Shown in pieces: positions 22,860-34,535 of a stretch of 64,000 bases of DNA. A program made the translations under genes and the position numbers. The notes beneath the pieces are model-generated. The model was not told the DNA's origin. It was given only the letters and a program-made list of their open reading frames with translations, and did not search any database. The stretch spans positions 44,770,970-44,834,969 of the forward strand of contig OX393579.1 of the NCBI GenBank assembly GCA_947652605.1. The letters are read 5' to 3'. The stretch's first letter is position 1. The number at the start of each line of letters is the position of its first letter. The stretch is from Elmis aenea. Taxonomy: Eukaryota; Arthropoda; Insecta; Coleoptera; Elmidae.

Positions 22860-23352
22860 ACATTAGCCAACTAAGTTTAGTAAAAAAAAATATTTGAGGT
22901 GTATAAACAGATTTGTCGATGCATCTTTAGCGCTAATTTTCTCGAAAACGGCTACGTTTACAGCAAAAAACAAAGTGAGACGAATTTTTTCCTCTTAAGT
23001 ACTACTTTCTTATGGACGAATGATATTTTCAATTTTATTCCAGAGAAAAAAAATCTGAAGATGGTAAGCGGATGACCTGACTATAAATCATACTTCCAAT
23101 TACGTGTTTTCTTTCTAATTATCCCACAAAGTCAATGGGAAACACCTATATATTTCGGCCAAGTTTGATAGCTCTAGCTTAAACGGCTAGGACGTAATCG
23201 TTTTTTTTTTTTTTTCTTTCTTGCAACTTTGGAGGTCTCTAACTTTGAAAGGAAGCATTTTCGGATAACAAAATATTTGACAAATGGTCATCATTTTCAC
23301 TTAGGAATATGCACCTACTTTTTGGCGTTGTATAATGGGGACACCCTGTATA
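22860..23352. mobile_element. CAGGGTG-type repeat remnant, right end only
   Basis: The right end is AATGGGGACACCCTGTATAT at about 23331-23350. The sequence before it has phrases such as TTTCTCGAAAACGGCTACG and TCTAACTTTGAAAGGAAGC, typical of these foldbacks. No inverted partner is found, so it may be a solo arm. Confidence 0.45.
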
Positions 23353-23571
23353 TAGCTCAAAATTTAATGTAAATGTTTTGTTTAATTTTGGTTTTCTGAA
23401 TCTTTGTGCAGGATATATTTTCTTTACATTAAATGTTTTATCTTTTCCTTAAATCAATTCAGAAGAGTTCTATCCTTAGTTTTTCTTTTTAACAACAGAT
23501 TGTAATGTTACTATCTTTTGGTTCAAGGATTAAGCTTTTTTTTTTCAAAAATTATCAATTACTATTCCGAG

Positions 23572-23726
23572 CAATCGCGCCCTTAACTGTTGATAACCGA
23601 AACCGTGGAGCTGTACTACAACCAAATTCATTATGGATACGATCTTACACCGAGTTGTACATATCTGGATATGCCCTAATTGAATACGATATGAATACCG
23701 CATTCGTAATGCACTTGAACGCCCTG
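23572..23726 (+). other. Exon-like block, unidentified
   Basis: A stretch that is GC-richer than its flanks lies between a pyrimidine-rich acceptor-like site (ends ATTACTATTCCGAG) and a good donor (CTG|GTGAGT). Only one frame is open. It contains DNRNRGAVLQPNSLWIRSY and ELYISGYALIEYDMNTAF. The polypyrimidine tract is 20 nt or more upstream of the AG, which weakens it. I do not recognise the protein. Confidence 0.3.
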
Positions 23727-25022
23727 GTGAGTTTCCTTGTGTCTAACTATCCCATCTATTCTTGGTCTTATCTAACAATTGCATCCTCACGAATTAAATT
23801 AACTTTTGTTTACTTGCTTGATGTTCGCATACATCAGTATAATATGAGATATTTATTTGCCTCCAGTATAATGTTCATTATTTGTGGTTGATATTAGTTT
23901 AGAAGCAAAACCAATAACCGCCAATTTTCCTGCCTCACATAATGAGAATTCGGTATAATATAATTCGATTTCGCATTGAGCGTTCGACCGATTTGAATGT
24001 AGTTCCTGTTTTAGTTGCTAAATTATTGTAATTGTGGTTTTGTGCCCGATTAACAATGTGTCATCATGAAAATAATGAGGGTTTATTAAGCGATATCCGC
24101 ATTATTGGTTTAGGATTGAGAGGAAGTGCTTTAACCACTTGTTTATTATTATTAACGTAATGTGGTGTGGAATTATTTTGGGCCATCTGTGTACTGATGA
24201 TTTCTCAGTTTGGTATTATGCTGAGTAGATAGATGTAGGTTTTAGTTGTGTAGTAGTTTGTTTGTATATTTCATTTGGAGAGTGTATAGCTTACTATAGG
24301 TAAAAAAAAACATGTTCTAGCAGTGTAATGGTGAAAAACTCATTCCAGCTTTTCCGATGGTGCCAAACTTGTACTTCTGAACACTATACTTGTCATTATA
24401 TTAATTTAATTTTGTTTTGTCAAATGTACGCCATGCTTGAAATTCTACAATTTTAGACAGCATTTATTTTTCTATGGCATATACAACAAAAAATTATGGG
24501 GTGCATGATTAGGGCATATCGGAAACCGTTAACAAGAATATAATCTGAAAATGTGCAAACTGTAGCGTTCCTGAAATATCCTGTAAATTTTTATTATTAA
24601 CAGCAGTGAAATTTTGTATCCAGAAGATTAAGGTCTTTATTACATGTCATGGTTTTGCCTGCTAACTTGTGATAATCAATGTTTTTAATTTTCGTTGAGC
24701 TCCATCTTTTTTTTTTGTTATAAGGTGATTAATTTCATGTTGAATAAAATAAGGTTTGTGGATACAATACGTTTTTTTAGATTGGATTATTGTGTAGAAT
24801 ATTTCGTTTACTTACGACGTAAAATTAAAAAAATAACTATGTTATTGACTGAAGCTTATATTATAAGCCTTATAAGATCAGTATTTTTGCACAAAATGTT
24901 TGGCTCTGCTAAATAACGTTTAAGTTGCCATATTAGAACTCGAAATTTTTAGTTTTGCCATGTATAAATACGATTGAGATAAGTTTTCTTTATCATAGGC
25001 AATGTTAGGTAATTTTACTTAG
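23727..25022. other. No recognisable feature
   Basis: AT-rich, without repeat ends. A 73-codon ORF at 24695-24916 is low-complexity. Confidence 0.45.
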
Positions 25023-25024
25023 TA

Positions 25025-26236
25025 CAGGGTGGACCAAATTCGAATGTTTTACGGGGTATCTCGGTTACCGTAATAGATAGCGAAAATCGGATTTCGGTCT
25101 CTTGGGCTATTTTTTTAGAGAAAATAACGCCTGTGTAATCAGATTTTTTCTATCGGATTCTATTTTGGCACTACAGACGAAAAATGAAATTTCATAATTT
25201 TTGAAAATGAGCTGTAACTTCTTTATTTATTAAATTAGAACAAAATGTTATAAAGGTTTTTTATATAGATTTTTTTGCTTAATTTAAAAACAAAAGTATT
25301 TTTTTCTTAGCCACCTTGACTTTCGAGATATGGAGTAAACTCACATTTTTTCAAATGGAAACCCTAGTTGGCCATGACTTTTATATGAAAGAGTATTTTT
25401 TTAGCTTTTCAAAAATATATAGTTTTATATATTTGTTGCAAAAAATAACCGAGATATGGCCAATTTTGTAAAAATTCGATCATCAAAGTTTGCCATGATT
25501 TCGTAAACAAGTGATGTTTGCAATTATTAAACAACTAAACGTCATTGCCAAGTAAATTCTGCAACCACCGCTATGTTTTTATCTTTTACAAAGTAATATT
25601 CTAACATATTAAACTTTTCAAAGAGTTCAAATTTAGCAATGTTCACAATACCACAATAAACAGTTATAAAATACAAAATAATACACGGATTTGCTTTAAA
25701 AATGAAAAATTTACTTCGAAATGACGTTTAGTTGTTTAATAATAGCAAACATCACTTGTTTATAAAATCATGGCAAACTTTGATGATCGAATTTTTACAA
25801 AATTGGCCATATCTTGGTTATTGTTTGCAACAAATATATAAAACTATATATTTTTGAAAAGCTAAAAAAATACTCTTTCACATAAAGTTATGGCCAACTA
25901 GGGTTTCCATTTAAAAAAATGTGAGTTTACTCCATATCTCGAAAGTCAAGGTGGCTAAGAAAAAAATACTTTTGTTTTTAAATTAAGCAAAAAAATCTAT
26001 ATAAAAAACCTCTATAACATTTTGTTTTAATTTAATAAATAAAGTTACAGCTCATTTTCAAAGATGATGAAATTTCATTTTTCGTCTGTAGTGCCAAAAT
26101 GGAATCCGATAGAAAAAATCTGATTACACAGGCGTTATATTCTCTAAAAAATAGCCCAAGAGACCGACATCCGATTTTCGCTATCTATTACGGTAACCGA
26201 GATACCCCGTAAAACATTCGAATTTGGTCCACCCTG
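25025..26236. mobile_element. Foldback element B (1.21 kb)
   Basis: The ends CAGGGTGGACCAAATTCGAA and TTCGAATTTGGTCCACCCTG are flanked by TA. The arms are near-identical over about 500 bp. The subterminal motif GGGGTATCTCGGTTACCGTA lies 30 bp inside, and the core block CAAATGGAAACCCTAGTTGG lies about 330 bp inside. Another copy, interrupted by a LINE, is at 57771-59827, and a central fragment is at 62695-62930. Confidence 0.92.
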
Positions 26237-26238
26237 TA

Positions 26239-26733
26239 CACAGGGCGAGTGTAACAAGTTATTACACAATAACAAAGGCAACAACTATGACAATCTTTTT
26301 TGTTTTTAACTTGATTTACATTTACCGGTGGTTGGCTTTCAACTGCCTTAGACTAATCGTCCTTTAATTTTGGTTTATGGCGTCACGCTTTGTGATTGTA
26401 CGTCGGGTCCTGGTCATCATATTATACGAGAGTTGGTGGGATTTTTTTTACGTAAGTTTGTTATAGTAAAACAGAAAACCCTACAAATTGAGATTTTTTA
26501 AGGTTTAAAATATTTCAATAGTTAATACGTCAGTGTATACGAATGAGCCGCCTATTTTGAAAGTTGCATAAGTCTTTTTTTACGTTATTTTAGGATATTA
26601 AATGTTTTTCTTTTAATGTCATTTGTTAACTATGGAGAAATTTCACTTATATTTATTTCGGTTACTTGTATTTTTCAAAATTAATGGCTTTTAAAACTGC
26701 GGATTTATGTTGATTTTGTCCGATGTGTTTTTT
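26239..26733. other. No recognisable feature
   Basis: AT-rich spacer between elements B and C. Confidence 0.5.
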
Positions 26734-26734
26734 T

Positions 26735-27676
26735 AGGGTGGCCCTCATAGAAGGGCTATTGGGATCTCGTAAACGGTAAGAGCTACAAAGAAGTTTAAAT
26801 TAGACAAATTGTTTCCCTTTTTAAGAACTATTCAGTGATGCTTTAATATTTTAAAAAAGTTCCATGGCACGTTAGATAATAAACAAAAATCTAAATGATC
26901 TTTTTCTTTAAATCGTTGATGGTACAAAAATATTTTTGGGGAAAAATTGTAGATTTTTTTACGCACTGTATAATAAAAACATTCACTTGTTTCAACATTG
27001 TTTTAATTTTTAGATAAATTACAAACTTGAGTTTTTTTAAAAATGGAAACCATAGTTGGCTATGACCTCATGAAAAAGCATTTTTCCCCTCTTTTCAATA
27101 ATATAAGGTTTAATTTAGACTCGAAACAAATAAAATACATCAAAAACTTGCTGCGAAGCTGGTTGAGTGCCATGAAACAAAAGACAATTTAGTTTTGTCA
27201 TTTAATGCAAACTTTAACTTATGTAAAAGTAAATCATTAAATCAAAAATAAACCAAAATTTAATCATTTTTACTAGACTATCTTAATCAAAATATTTAAA
27301 CAGTGAAAACAATACAAAACTCGACTTTTAAGTCTTAGAAAATAATTTTTACAACAAATTTATTTACGCATTTTTTCCAACGAAAACAAAAATAACTTGA
27401 AATTTGTAATGTTTAAATCGAATATGTAACTAAAACAAAATATTTAAAGATTATATTAAGTTTAAAAATAATAATATCAACAATAATAAAATAAATTAAA
27501 ATAGATTAGAGCATATGCTCAAAACGACCTCTATTTTGATTTTAGTTTATTATCTAGGGTGGCATGGAACTTTTTAAAAACATAAGAAAGGGGAATAATT
27601 TGTCTAATTTAAACTTCTTTGTAGCACTTACCGTTTACGAGATTCCAATAGTGGTCCTTCTATGAGGACCACCCTG
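26735..27676. mobile_element. Foldback element C (~0.94 kb)
   Basis: The left end reads AGGGTGGCCCTCATAGAAGG, with its first base damaged. The right end is CCTTCTATGAGGACCACCCTG-like, followed by TA. Subterminal GGGATCTCGTAAACGGTAAG is present in both arms. The core block AAAATGGAAACCATAGTTGG lies about 295 bp from the left end. The middle is AT-rich with no ORF. Confidence 0.88.
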
Positions 27677-27678
27677 TA

Positions 27679-29060
27679 TAATATTGGTAATAATAACAAT
27701 AATAATAATAATGTATTTCATTTATTCAAGTGTTTTTTAAAATTATTATTAATATTCATAAAATACAGAAATCATATAAGTAAATTTATCAGTACATATG
27801 AAATATAAGTATGTATAATTAAGTTATACCTATAAGGTATTTCAGGTAAAAGTTTATCTATGTATTGATTAATTGTCATTAGAATGAGTGATGAAGTCTT
27901 CGACATTTTACTTTTTAAAATAACTTTGGTAAATTTGGGGTATATACGGAAAGCAACTCCAAAATTACTGTGGTAAATTGGGGATATACCTATAGGAAAG
28001 CAAATCCATCATTATGCCATTTTCAAAACAAATGTATTTGCATTTCTTTTTAACAATCAAATTTCTATTGACGAAAATAGTAATGATTTTGAAAGAAATT
28101 GCAAGTAAAACGATTAAAGATTAAAATACCATACATTCTTGTAATCGTAAACAGCTCGAACTCATATTTCGCATAAAGCGACTTGTCACTTTCAAAATAA
28201 TCTGCTCATATCATGATATTCTTTTGAAACTTAAATGATATTTTTCTGGAGCACAGTACACCATTCACAATGTGACATTTCAATAAAATATAAAATACTC
28301 TGTCATGTTCACAGAACATACACAAGTTCATGTTGACGTATACCTGTGTGATGCTTTTTCAACGATTATCGATTTACCGCAAATGTATTAAAGAAATATT
28401 TGTAAATGTTTCTAGTACGACATTTTTACGCCAAAACGAAAATGAATATTGAGCAAAAGTTCCCTAGACATATGTTTCTAAAATGTTTCTGCATGTATTG
28501 TATCCAGTTTACAGTGCAACGCTGTCACGATGGTTTGAAAAGTTAGTTACAAATGGATAAAGTTTTAAAGTAACTTCCTGTGAAATTTCAGTCATCTAAC
28601 AACCTAGCGCCTTCCTGTTCGGTTTCTATCTTTCTTTGAACTGATTTCAGAGTGTAATTTCTCGTTTTACTCGTTAGTTACATGCAACACGTGATCAATA
28701 ATTTGTGGTATAAAACGTGCATGTTACCTGAGATCTGATATGTATTTAAAGTTCGAGAGAATGGATTGGAAAGAGGGTCGGATAATAGCAACCGTGGAAA
28801 TGTGGTTTTACCCTATTGTACTTACATAGTAATGTAATCGACTAATTCAATCCGTTCGTCCTTATACTCTTGTAACATTGCTAATTGGAAAGGACTGCAG
28901 AGCTCCACAGACTGTTGTAAGCTGTAAGTACATGCAGATTTGGAAAATAGTGGAATTCCTTGGTGTACAATGCATCTTTTTTATCTCTTGTTTTTATTTA
29001 AGTTTCATAATGATTATGAAATTAATCTCCTTCGAGTAGAGAGGTCAACAATTGACCATA
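27679..29060. other. No gene; short repeats
   Basis: A (TAA)n-type microsatellite lies at 27685-27715. A 45-bp imperfect tandem duplication lies at 27920-28010 (GGTAAATTTGGGGTATATAC and GGTAAATTGGGGATATACC). Otherwise the sequence is unassigned. Confidence 0.5.
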
Positions 29061-29084
29061 TGTTTTCCGTAATCTAAGTTATTT

Positions 29085-30140
29085 AAAAAAAGATCTCGCG
29101 AAATCAGAAAATCCACCTACTGTTCGTGGATTTAAAAAAAGCATATGACAATGTTGCTCCAAGTAAGCTTTGACAAACTTTGGAAGGAATCAACATTAAT
29201 GCCGAATTGATTAATGCTGTCAAAACGCTTTATAACCAACCTACAATAAAAATTAAAGTCGGAAAACAAATAACATCAGGTTTCATATCGTCAAAGGGAT
29301 TAGAGGAAGGTTGCTGTACATCACCGACCTTCTTCAAAATTCACCTTAAAGAGGTTTTAAGAAACTAGAAGAATGTGTGGCAATGGGTATACCCTCATTG
29401 ACACCATACTTTATTCACTATGCTTTGCAGATGGTCTGGTGGTGGCTCAGGAGTACGACGATTTAAACTGTAGACGAGAAAACTCATCGAAGAATACAGA
29501 AAATGGGGTTTGGAAGTGAATATTGGAAAGACCAAATATATGTGGATAACTACAAGACCTAATACTAGAAGACACATAAAAAAATTGTAACGAACATAAA
29601 TATCTGGGATTGAAGATTCTACGAGAGGGCACGCAGGACGATGCAGTAAAAGAGAGAAACAGACTGGGAAGAGCAGCAATATATATGCCTAACAGTGCTA
29701 TATGGGACAAAAATATTACAAAGAAAAATAAAAAACGAATTTGTAACTAAGTCATGAAAAGCAGTTTAACCTGCAGGTCAGAAGTATGGCCGCTAAAAAA
29801 CAGAATGGAGAGTATATTAAAAGCAACCGAAACGGATTTTTGGAGAAGAGCGGCAGGAAGATCTAAAAGAGAACAAACAACAAATGAACGCGTAAGGGAA
29901 AAAATGACATCAGAAATAAACAATTAATATGGTACGGATATGTGCAGCGAATAGCTGAAGATAGAATCCAAAAAGGAATTCCAAACTGGCAACCCAAAGG
30001 CAGAAGAAAACCGGGCAGACCAAGAAGAAGTTGAAGAGAAGGTATGGACAAGGACATCAGGAAGAGAGAACTAGAAGACGATAAATGTAACGACCGAGAG
30101 GGATGGGAAATGGAAATCGGAAAACGTCGGAGAACCTTAT
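29085..30140 (+). pseudogene. LINE reverse transcriptase, motif A to C-terminus
   Basis: The pieces in order are: a VDLKKAYDNVAP-like motif A (about 29120-29160), GININAELINAVKTLYNQ, then GLEEGCCTSPTFFKIHL (motif B; usually QGC.LSP.LFNIYL), then LCFADGLVVAQEYDDL (motif C, with the second Asp of F-A-D-D replaced by Gly), and a C-terminal ERVREKMTSEIN, IWYGYVQRIAEDRIQKGIPN, KGRRKPGRPRRS and EGMDKDIRKRELEDD. The tail is the W-x-G-H-x-x-R-M / GRPR...W module common in insect LINEs. Frames change several times and the 5' half is absent. Confidence 0.85.
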
Positions 30141-30164
30141 AAACCGATATATAGATGTATCTCC

Positions 30165-31029
30165 TCAATGCTTAAAAAAAAAGTTTATATCAATGTTTTA
30201 GACTCTTTTGGCGTAACTCTTCAGATCGTTTTCTGTTGTGTGCTGTCGCTTTTTGATTGGGATCAAATTAATATGTATATTCAAATGAAGTTGCCAACTA
30301 TGATCCTTGAGATATATTCTTCTGATTAGTTTCCGGAGCGCGTCGTCGTCGTCCCATGTGAGTTAAGTTAATTTTTGAACCTTAGATATTCAAATATATA
30401 GAACCTCGCAAAAAACTCTGACTCAAATTATACAGACAGAGGCGGTCTGGCGTTGAAATCTAAAACAGTCGGAGATATGATTTGCCTGCAGCGGTCTCGG
30501 TAACTTTATCTCGTTAAGCCTTAGCGACAAATTTCGAAATTTGCCGTTGATGTTTTGTTGTACGACTTCATAGCGTACACGATAATGAGGAAAATTTATT
30601 TCTGCGAACAGCGGGAGACGTTTGTTTTATTTGAAATGGGGAAGACGACGTTCACTCGTCGAATAGATTGCAGTGCAGTGGTGTCCAAACAAATAATCCC
30701 TAATTTTCAGAAAATCACCCCTACTTATGTACTTTTTAGACATATGAAATTAATTGATAGGGGATTACTTACACATTCCATCAAATTAAATTGTATTATG
30801 CACTCCACTTTGGTGATCACTGGTCCAACAGTGTTACTCAGGTAACACTGTAGAACTAAAAACAACTTTTTGTTAAAAACTTTTTTTTTAAACGGTAATT
30901 TTTTCGTAAAAATTATTTATATTTTTGGGAGTAAATACGTAATTCCTATAAATTGGTTTTAAATTGCCTACATGCAATTAGTTCTAAGCATGACACAAGG
31001 CATTTCTGATGAAGACGAAAGAAAAACCC
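30165..31029. other. No recognisable feature
   Basis: A somewhat GC-richer patch at 30320-30700 has a 96-codon plus-strand ORF (30555-30845) that I do not recognise. CAGTGGTGTCCAA and CACTTTGGTGATCACTG lie nearby but do not form a convincing hAT pair. Confidence 0.4.
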
Positions 31030-31031
31030 TA

Positions 31032-31960
31032 GAGTAAAGTGCCCTAATATGGAATACTTTTTTGTATTCGGCAATAATATTCACATTTATTCAACAAAAT
31101 TTTGCAAAAAACATTGTAAGGAATTTGTAATGAATGCGCAACACATTACTCGAATTCTGGTACGATATTACTGTAGATATTTCTTATATAGCTATTTTTT
31201 TTTAAATGTTACTACTATTCCATATTAAGCTCCCGGGGAACCTAATATGGAATACTAGCGGTTCTTAATATAGAATTATATAGGAAATATACATTAAAAT
31301 AAACAACTGCTCATAGATTAATCTTTTATTTCTTTCTGATTTGCATTATTACTTAAACCAAACCAAAACTCTGTTATTTATGTAAATTAAATTATAATTC
31401 AAGTGTCATTCGAACTAAATGTTGATAATTTATTTATTTTTTACAGGTAGGACAATAGAATTGTTTTTTGGGGTATTTTGCACATTTTTCGTCTGCCCAT
31501 TTCTGACACTTTTGACACTGAACCCATATTGCTGTAATTAGTGACCATAATCATATTCATTAAAAGGCACCTCTATGTATTCCATATTAGATATCAGGGT
31601 GACATTTCAAAAATCGGTATATGTAAACCATGAAATGGCCCCAATCAAAATTTTGGTCTATTTAATTGAAATGTATAGGCTCATGCTAAATAAACATGCA
31701 ATAAAATATTTTATATCATTTACCCTAGCATATAATATTTTGCACTGAAAGATTTAGCCTAAAAACTCAGTAGCACGTCAAAAATATATTTGAAACTGTT
31801 ATGTAATCTAGTGAATATTTTTTTAACTATTTTACATTTGGGAATGTGTGATCAATGTACAAATAGGTACATATACTTTTTAACAGAGATCGCTTATTCA
31901 TTGTCATAAAACTGATGTATTCCATAATAGGTAAATGTTCCATATTAGGGCACTTTACTC
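31032..31960 (-). mobile_element. Pogo-like non-autonomous DNA transposon, copy 2
   Basis: This 929-bp element has ends GAGTAAAGTGCCCTAATATG and CATATTAGGGCACTTTACTC, both perfect and flanked by TA. It is collinear with the copy at 7612-8521 in reverse orientation, including the internal TTCCATATTAGATATC-like sites. It carries the in-frame C-terminal zinc finger. Confidence 0.85.
31434..31555 (-). pseudogene. C-terminal zinc-finger tail of the pogo-like transposase
   Basis: The minus-strand frame reads AIWVQCQKCQKWADEKC, then AKYPKKQFYCPTCKK, then stop. The C-x2-C ... C ... C-x2-C arrangement with W-V-Q-C resembles the PHD-like finger at the end of pogo/Tigger transposases. Only about 38 codons survive, and the DDE domain is gone. 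Compared with copy 1, this copy lacks the A-run frameshift. Confidence 0.7.
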
Positions 31961-31984
31961 TATAGTTAATTATTTGGGGTGGTA

Positions 31985-32387
31985 TTACTGGTGATATAAA
32001 CGCTGTACTGAATATACATATGAAAACGAACAGTTCAATAAAAAGGGCAAAAAGTATCGCAGACGATAAAAGTCGAAAGGAGGCAGGAGGTTGTATCTTA
32101 CCTATACTGTTTAAAATCTATTTAGAAGGAGTCCTAGACAATTGAAAGAAAAATTGCAAAACTATGGGTGTATCTATCGACGAACAAAAGCTTGCATTTT
32201 GCTGATGAACAAGTTATCTTGGCGGAAGATAAGATAGATATACATGCTACGCAAGCTTAATGGAGAATACAATTAGTGGGGTCTGACATCCTATACTGAA
32301 TATCGGGCAGTTTGAAAAAACGGGACAAAGTTTACAGCTGATGGACACAAAATTTAAAAAAAAATGGAGAAAAATTAGAAACTTATA
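31985..32387 (+). pseudogene. LINE RT fragment, left of foldback E2
   Basis: It contains GGCILPILFKIYLEGVLD (motif B-like, G-C-x-L-P-x-L-F) and FADEQVILAEDKID. The latter is motif C with E in place of the second Asp (normally F-A-D-D-Q-V). Stops are frequent. The C-terminal part of the same copy lies beyond E2, at 34266-34535. Confidence 0.7.
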
Positions 32388-34263
32388 CAGGGTGATTGAT
32401 TGAGACCGGGCATTAAAAATATACGAAGAATGAAAAAGGGTTTGGATCTGAAATTTTGGTTATGACCATAATGGCATCTGAACTGTTTAATGAAAATATT
32501 TTCAAGATGGCGACACTTCCGGAAATACCGGAAGTTGACGTCTACTTTCTTATTTCAAATACAATGGTCTATTTTTTATTGCGTATTTGGATTCAAAACG
32601 TTATTTTAGAGGGACTTTTATTAGCGTTTCCTATTCCTAAGTGCAGTCATTCTTTAGATTTTTGGACTTTTTTGAAATTTTTTCGATTTTCATCGTGATG
32701 CTTAATATTATCTAACGCCGCCATTTTTGAAGAAAAAACGCTTAAATTTAGACCATGCCTAGAAGAAACCTTGGACTACATCCTGGATATTTTGCAATCG
32801 ATGCATTACTTACAGGGTGTCCAAAATTTAATTTTCTTTTAATACAACTTCAGACCACCAAAACTCGTTTTTTTCAAATGCAATGCCCAAACTTTTTTTT
32901 CATTTTCTAATGCAAAATTACATTCTGTATCAATCTGTATTAGCGTTTTCTATACCTATCTGCAACAATTTTCGAGTTATTAAGAATTTTTGATAAAGTT
33001 AAGAGAAATTGCAACATTTTTAAATAGTAGGCCTTGGAAATGCCAACAAATGCCAATACTTAATAACCGTCAACCACTTTTATCGCGTTTGTCTGAAGTA
33101 TCCATGAAAATGGACTATCAAGAGTATTCAAACACGGATATTTTGAATTTATTTTACATTCTTGGACAAATTCAGAAGATTATTGAAAGTGCGAACGAAT
33201 AGTTGTGTATTTTTAATGTAGCTTGTACAGCATAGTATGTTAAACCCGAGTCTTGCGCTACCAATCAAATTGATCGCTGAGGATGGTCATTAAAATATCT
33301 CAGGATGTTAACTTTGTTAGTTTCATCATTTGTCACACGCTTAGGTCGAATACAAGCAGATTCACTCTTCTAAATTGAAAAAAAAATGATGCTATTCATT
33401 AAAATTTCTGTCTGGTCATTACAGTCAAATAAGGATAACTCTCACTGAACATGCGCCAAGTTCTTTCAATAATCTTGTTACATTCTTCATGAATATAAAA
33501 TAAGTTCAAAATACTCATGTTTGAATACTCTTGATTATACATTTTCATGGATGCTTCAGACAAACGCAATAAAAGTGGTTTGCAGTTATTAATATTGGCA
33601 TTTGCTGTCATTTCCAAGGCTTACTATGTAAAAATGTTGCAATTTTTCTTAACTTTATCGAAAATTCTTAATAACTCGAAAACTGTTGCAGATAGGTATA
33701 GGAAACGCTAATACAGGTTGATGCAGAATGTAATTTTGCATTTGAAAATGAAAAAAAAGTTGGGGCATTGTATTTGAAAAAAACGAGTTTTAGTGGTCTG
33801 AAGTTGTATTAAAAGAAAATTAAATTTTGGACACCCTGTAAGTAATGCATCGATTGCAAAAATTCCAGAATGTACTCCAAGGTTTCTTCTAGGCATGGTC
33901 TAAATTTAAGCATTTTTTCTTTAAAAATGGTCATGTTAGATAATATTAAGCATCACGTTGAAAATCAAAAAATTTTCAAAAAAGTCCAAAAATCTAAAAA
34001 ATGACTGCACTTAGGTATAGGGAATGCTAATAAAAGTCCCTCTAAAATAACGTTTTGAATCCAAATACGCAATAAAAAATAGACCATTGTATTTGAAATA
34101 AGAAAGTAGACGTCAACTTCCGGTATTTACGGAAGTGTCGCCATCTTAAAAATATTTTCATTAAACAGATCAGATGCCATTATGGTCATACCCAAAATTT
34201 CAGATCCATACCCTTTTTCATTCTTCGTATATTTTTAATGCCCGGTCTCAATCAATCACCCTG
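32388..34263. mobile_element. Foldback element E2 (1.88 kb)
   Basis: The ends CAGGGTGATTGATTGAGACC and GGTCTCAATCAATCACCCTG are flanked by TA. The arms are each about 800 bp and near-identical over most of their length (GGAAGTTGACGTCTACTTTC; ACAGGGTGTCCAAAATTTAA occurs internally too). The loop is about 200 bp. This is the full-size relative of E1 at 17027-17944. It is inserted into a LINE. Confidence 0.92.
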
Positions 34264-34265
34264 TA

Positions 34266-34535
34266 TATAGGAGTAATACAGACTGTTAAAGCCAAAAGAT
34301 TAAAATGATACAGACATGTCCAGATAATGGATGAAACACGATGGCCAAGTCAAGTATTTAAATGGCATCCACCAAATCACAGAAAGAAAGAAAGACCAAG
34401 AAGAACATGGAAAAACGAGGTGGAAGAGGCGATGGAAAGTGAAGGCCTCAAAACAGATGACTGGATGGACAACAAGAAATGAAAAGGCTGCGAAAAACCG
34501 CGATTGCTGTAACAAATTCGCATCTATATAATATC
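34266..34535 (+). pseudogene. LINE C-terminal module, right of foldback E2
   Basis: The frame reads IMDETRWPSQVFKWHPPN, RKKERPRRTWKNEVEEAMES and GLKTDDWMDNKK before decay. It matches the usual C-terminus of these LINEs (RM...RWP...F.W.PPGRR..GRPR.TW...VEEAM..RGL...DW.DR..W). It continues the copy at 31985-32387. Confidence 0.8.

Noticed and set aside
30677..30840. Possible hAT MITE (CAGTGGTGTCC ... GGTGATCACTG)
   Set aside because: The two ends align poorly and there is no 8-bp duplication.
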